Below are positions 8,103-11,482 of a stretch of DNA of 11,482 nt, piece by piece (position 1 is the first letter of the stretch; every line of letters begins with the position of its first letter). This stretch comes from Entophlyctis helioformis (taxonomy: Eukaryota; Chytridiomycota; Chytridiomycetes; Chytridiales; Chytriomycetaceae): the NCBI GenBank assembly GCA_025526915.1, contig JAHLKH010000453.1, positions 1 to 11,482 of the forward strand. The letters run 5' to 3'. A program made the position numbers and the translations under genes. A model generated the notes under the pieces. It was not told the DNA's origin. It did not search any database and saw only the letters and a list, made by a program, of their open reading frames with translations.

Positions 8103-9128
8103 TTAGTCGCTGCTGTCGCCATTGCCGCCGAAAATACGGAGGATGGCGAGGAACAGGTTGATGATGTCCAGATACAGCTCAATCGCAGCCATAACATATT
8201 CCTCGGGGCTCATGCGCTCGAGAATGGCCTGCGTGTCGTACACAATGTATCCACAGAACAGAACGGCGGTCACAAACGCAATGACCAGGTTGAGCAGCGA
8301 GCCAAAGGGAAAGATGAGCTGGATGAGGCCAAGCACAACGAGGATGACGAGGGTGCCGAAGAGGAAGGGACCAAAGCCGCTGAAATCCATCTTTGTCTGC
8401 AGCGTGAACAGCGTCAGGCCGATGAAGAGACCGAGGGTGAGAAGGAGCGCGTTCAAGACGGTTCGCTCGCTGTAAAAGGTGACGACGGTCGCGACGGCGT
8501 GTGCCTCGAGCAGCGTGAATGCCGACAGCAGGATCATGTTCCATGGCTGGTTGCGGCGCTGCCAGATGACTGCAAACAGGAGGCCGATGGCGAGGATGCT
8601 CGAAGCGACGACGGACCAAGAGCTGGGTTGTCAAACGACATGTCAGCACGTTTCATGCATGAACGCCAATCGTCGCAGTGTGGCTCAGCGTCATACGACA
8701 GGCTGTGCTGTGCTGTGCCGACCGGTGATGGAGTGCAGACCAACTCACTTTGAGCGCACCCAGGCCTTGATGCCGGCGTTGAACATGTAGGACATGGACA
8801 GGGCGACGGTGGCGAGCATCTGCACCGACAGGATGGCGTACACCTTGCGCACAAAGGCCATGCGGATGCTCGGGTCGCTGTCGGCCACATTCACGCCGTA
8901 CTTGCTGTCGAGGGGATTCGGATGCCCAGTCAGTCAGGTCAGTCGGTCAGTTTGTCTCGGATGGCAGGTTCACAGCCAACAGGCTGCGACAGGCAGCCAG
9001 CAGGCAATCAACAGGCAGCGGCAGACGGAAACTCACAAGTCGTCCTCCGAGGCCGTGTCGTCGTAGGCAGGCGGCGGGCCCTGCGGTTGGATGGTGTCGT
9101 AGTTGTACTGCTGCTGGTGAGCGTTCAT
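8103..9128 (-). CDS. BXI1: BAX inhibitor-1 / Lifeguard (TMBIM) family membrane protein, Bxi1-like
   Basis: Three exons on the minus strand, 9128-9037, 8904-8749 and 8622-8103, give 255 residues; the introns are 132 and 126 nt and both start GTGAGT. The N-terminus is Gln/Pro-rich and holds a PPxY motif (P19-P20-A21-Y22, within GPPPAYDD), then DDFKYGVNV and the family hallmark IRMAFVRKVYAILSVQ. About seven hydrophobic segments follow, including PWNMILLSAFTLLEAH. The C-terminal signature is YDTQ (D212) and LYLDIINLFLAILRI (D235). In structurally studied relatives two aspartates at about this spacing form a pH-sensing pair controlling Ca2+ leak. The family sits in ER, vacuolar or Golgi membranes and modulates Ca2+ homeostasis and cell death; yeast Bxi1 has a similar PPxY-containing N-terminus followed by DFKY. 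It is divergent from MED14 across 60 bp and convergent with the Yop1-like gene. Confidence 0.94.
8927..8950 (-). repeat. Cluster of four CTGAC branch-point-like sites in an intron
   Basis: Read on the minus strand, a CAGT-type short repeat gives four CTGAC copies within 24 nt, about 20-45 nt before the 3' splice site of intron 1 of the Bxi1-like gene. CTGAC also appears singly near the 3' ends of several other introns in this window. Confidence 0.7.
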
Positions 9129-9188
9129 GATTGTTTTGGAGTTTGTGTCGAAGTTTCGCACGATTGCCGCTTCGAGTCAGCAGCCGGC
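9129..9188. promoter_or_regulatory. 60-bp divergent promoter region between the Bxi1-like gene and MED14
   Basis: Only 60 bp separate the two start codons, so 5' UTRs and core promoters must overlap each other or the genes. No TATA box was seen. A short inverted repeat, TCGAAG (9148-9153) with CTTCGA (9170-9175), is the only symmetric element noticed. Confidence 0.6.
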
Positions 9189-11482
9189 ATGGACCACCAA
9201 CAGCTGCAGCAGACGTCGACGACAACGCAGCCAGAGATGCAGCCAGAGGTGCAGCCCGAGATGCAGCAGATGCTGCCAGACGTGCCGCTCAACACGTTCC
9301 CGCTCAGCGAGCTGCTCGACCGCACCGTCCAATCCACCTATGCCGACCTGCTCAATCTGGCCGAAACGTGCGTTGGTGCTGACACTGCTGCGGATGTTGG
9401 CACCACATACTGGCATACTGGCATACTGACACACTGACACTTATTGCTTGTCTGCTTACTTGGCTGCCTGCTCTCTGCCGCACCACAGGCTGCCGAGCAC
9501 TCAGGACATTGAGCGCAAGCGCCAGCTCATCGAGTTCTGCTTTGCAAAGCGCAAGCTCTTCACGAAGCTGCTGGTCCTGCTGCGTCTGTCGCCAAGGGTC
9601 AAGGACATTCTCGTCGGCCAGGTGCGCATCGTCTGCTCTTCATGTTTGCGGCTGTCTGCCTATGTCTGTGGTGGTCTGCGGCGACCTGTCCACGTCTGTG
9701 CAGGTTGCCTCTGCTCATGTTCGCGTTCATCTGGCCCAAGCTGACTGCAGCCCATCTGTGTCCAGAAAGCGCATGCGTTTGTCGAGGGACAGGACTTTGC
9801 CTTTGCCCGTGCTGCAGACGATCTGTTTGCCATCCACAACCAGATGCGTGCTGCAAAGTACGTCACACTCGCACTCGCACTCGCACTCACACTCGTCTTT
9901 CTGCTGCTGATCTCTCACTGCCCTTGCTGCGTCTGCCTGCTGGTCGGTCCGTCTTGACAGAGTCGCAAACTTTGATATCCGGACGGCCGTCGATGTCCTC
10001 ACAACTGGCCGCTACCAACGACTGCCATCCTCGATCAAGGTAGCCACGCCATGCAGCTCAGATGCAGCTCACTCTGGGCATTTCCAGCCACGACATCCAT
10101 GACGATGCTGACATTCGCATACCATGCTCACATACCAACCGACAGACACACCTTATACCCAGCGACCAGCTCTCGCCAGAAGAGACGGCCCAGTACTGTC
10201 ACAAAGCTGCAAGACATGATACGCATGCGGCTCATGTGCGACGAGGTCATTCCCATCCCGTTCCGCCAGAACATGCAGATCGGTGAGTGGGCTTGCCTTG
10301 AACGCGGCTGCGCAGTCCATGCAACGTAGACACGCCAAACGCGCTGCTGACGTTGCGTGATGCCGTCATAGACAAGGGATGCGTTACGTTTACAGTCCAG
10401 GGAGAGTTTACTGTGAGCCTGACGATCGTGCCCAACGTGCAGCCGCATCCCTGGCGCGTGGTCGATGTGCAAGTGCTGTCCCGTTCCATACCGACTGGAT
10501 ATGGCGGTAGGCAGCACATGAGCCCACTTGATGCGCCATTTCCATCCAAGACTCACACGTCCATGCTTACACCTGACAGGTGGATTAGCATGGCTGCAGC
10601 CTGTCCAGCTGCAGACTCTCAAAAACTCACTGCAGCGCAAACTCGCCGATTCTGGCGCTGCCACATGGCCGATTGTCAAGGTCTACGACCAGCTGCACAA
10701 GTTCTGCCTCATGTATCAGATCCACATACTGGCGTCACAGCTGCGCATCTGGCAGAGACGCGGTGGCAGGGCACATGTCATTTAACCGCGACTGACTCGG
10801 AACTCAGGCTGGAGTTTTGGAATGCTGCGGCAGGCGATCGTGTGAGTTGCTGCGACCGAGCCTGTGCAGCCATCAAAGCCAAGCCACTGACTGAGCTGTG
10901 TGGTGTACAGCACATCGCGAGTTTTACAGACTGGCATGTTGCTGTGGCGTACAAGGCGTCTCCGTCTCTGCCGGCTGCCTCTGAGCCCTGATGCTCCGGA
11001 TGGCATCCACCATCAGTACTTGAATCTTTGACTCGGGCAGTTACCGATGAATCAGAGACCCAAGGATTAGCCATTACGCTGTACGGTATCCTGGGCAAGC
11101 AAGAGCGCGTGGTAGAGATCCCGTCTCATCTCAAAACTGGTTGGTGCATTTGCTGGCACGCCTGGCCGCTCCTATCTCGCCAGTCAGCCACCACTCATAC
11201 CGCCACTGCTATTGGACTCAGGCTCCCGCATGCGCTGGATTTGGAGGGATTGCTCCTGAGTCTGACAGACCACCTGTCGCGCACCAATGATCGAATGCAT
11301 GCGCAATGTGGTCCTGTCGGCCAAGAAACCCGACAGCAAAAGCGGCCTGCTCGTTGACGAGTCCAAGCACGTCTTCACCGAGGAGCATGTCAAGATGTGC
11401 AATTCCAGGATCCCCTGCTGTCGCCTGATCACATTGGATCCGAGCAGCTAGATGCAAGCTCTTTGCCTTTGGAGCGGAGCCG
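9189..11482 (+). CDS. MED14: Mediator complex subunit 14 (MED14/Rgr1), 3'-partial and with apparent frame breaks
   Basis: MED14 is the scaffold linking Mediator head, middle and tail modules in RNA polymerase II transcription. Supported exons are 9189-9367, 9489-9621, 9766-9857, 9961-10039, 10146-10282, 10372-10506 and 10580-10841, with introns of 69-144 nt where resolved. The first 161 residues are clean: a Gln-rich start with a 12-nt tandem repeat (9228-9263), then PLSELLDRTVQSTYADLL, ERKRQLIEF, LFTKLLVLLRLS and the hallmark FDIRTAVDVLTTGRYQRLP. Exon 5 begins THLIPSDQLSPEE, but needs a one-base frame change near 10194 to continue into KLQDMIRMRL. Exon 6 gives CVTFTVQGEFTVSLTI and PWRVVDVQVL. 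Exon 7 gives PIVKVYDQLHKFCLMYQIHIL and needs a second one-base change near 10758 before LRLEFW. The gene runs off the window. Identity is firm; whether it is intact is not. Confidence 0.88.
9228..9263 (+). repeat. Three 12-nt tandem units encoding a QPE(M/V) repeat
   Basis: Three near-identical in-frame units of CAGCCAGAGATG type lie in the Gln-rich N-terminus of MED14. They are coding and keep the frame. Confidence 0.85.
9406..9440 (+). repeat. Tandem CATACTGG-type repeat in MED14 intron 1
   Basis: About three imperfect copies of an 8-nt unit grade into two ACTGACAC units, inside the 121-nt first intron (9368-9488). The end of the array supplies two CTGAC branch-like sites. Confidence 0.7.
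9865..9896 (+). repeat. Hexanucleotide CACTCG repeat in MED14 intron 3
   Basis: About four to five CACTCG units, one imperfect, lie just after the donor of the 103-nt intron 9858-9960. Confidence 0.75.
10842..11482 (+). other. Probable continuation of MED14, reading frames not resolved
   Basis: A consensus donor GTGAGT at 10842 follows LRLEFWNAAAGDR. Two acceptors are possible: 10910 (69-nt intron) or 10929 (88 nt); neither continuation stays open (stop TGA at 10989 in one frame, 11029 in another). A long open stretch in the first frame, 10992-11357, contains LDLEGLLLSLTDHLSR, which fits the expected MED14 position after the FW motif. It then appears to jump to the +1 frame near 11285 (MIECMRNVVLSAKK), which stops at 11451. 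An intron 11144-11221 (78 nt) would fit within this stretch. I cannot choose between decay, assembly error and missed introns. Confidence 0.4.

Noticed and set aside
10187..10210. A 14- to 16-nt intron that would mend the first MED14 frame break
   Set aside because: GT...AG pairs exist, but such lengths are far below the 61-225 nt introns elsewhere here; the 16-nt option deletes conserved residues and the 14-nt option does not restore the frame.
10180..10282. Acceptor at 10179 for MED14 exon 5, which avoids the first frame break
   Set aside because: It keeps the frame but discards THLIPSDQLSPEE, which follows LPSSIK exactly as expected for MED14; kept only as a fallback possibility.
1..11482. 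CRISPR array, tRNA or rRNA genes, bacterial-style operon
   Set aside because: No regularly spaced direct repeats, no cloverleaf with A and B boxes and no rRNA-like stretches were seen; genes are intron-split and individually arranged.

Overview
The window looks like nuclear DNA of a fungus. Its protein-coding genes are split by short GT-AG introns of about 60-225 nt and packed closely on both strands. Two of them, a Yop1-type ER shaper and the Mediator subunit MED14, are typical eukaryotic genes. Intron density, moderately high GC and a C-rich APE-type LINE fit an early-diverging (chytrid-like) fungus, but the species cannot be read from the sequence.

Layout. (1) 1-4272: a 5'-truncated non-LTR retrotransposon at about 43-4258. 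It has one long open frame (endonuclease, reverse transcriptase, C-terminal zinc knuckle) and an A tail, and is flanked by a perfect 14-bp target-site duplication (29-42 and 4259-4272). It landed in the 5' region of the next gene, in the same orientation. (2) 4477-6471, plus strand: a five-exon gene for an F-box / seven-blade WD40 protein whose last two exons add an ASXL-like HARE-HTH winged helix. I do not know this domain combination, and it is the most interesting item in the window. (3) 6666-7810, plus: a four-exon Yop1/REEP/HVA22 family gene. (4) 8103-9128, minus: a three-exon BAX-inhibitor/Lifeguard (TMBIM, Bxi1-like) gene, convergent with the Yop1 gene. (5) 9189 to the window end, plus: MED14, divergent from the Bxi1-like gene across only 60 bp. 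Its first exons are clean, but two single-base frame breaks, and probably a third, interrupt the rest, and the part after about 10842 cannot be modelled with confidence.

How the genes relate. This is not an operon; the genes are independent eukaryotic units. Themes that recur are chromatin/transcription (the HARE-HTH F-box protein and MED14) and ER membrane proteins (the Yop1-like and Bxi1-like pair). The compact 60-bp divergent spacer probably serves as a shared promoter for the Bxi1-like gene and MED14. The LINE now lies between the F-box gene and its former upstream DNA.

Exon coordinates were derived by hand from reading-frame continuity, splice-site dinucleotides and remembered family conservation. 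No database search was run.
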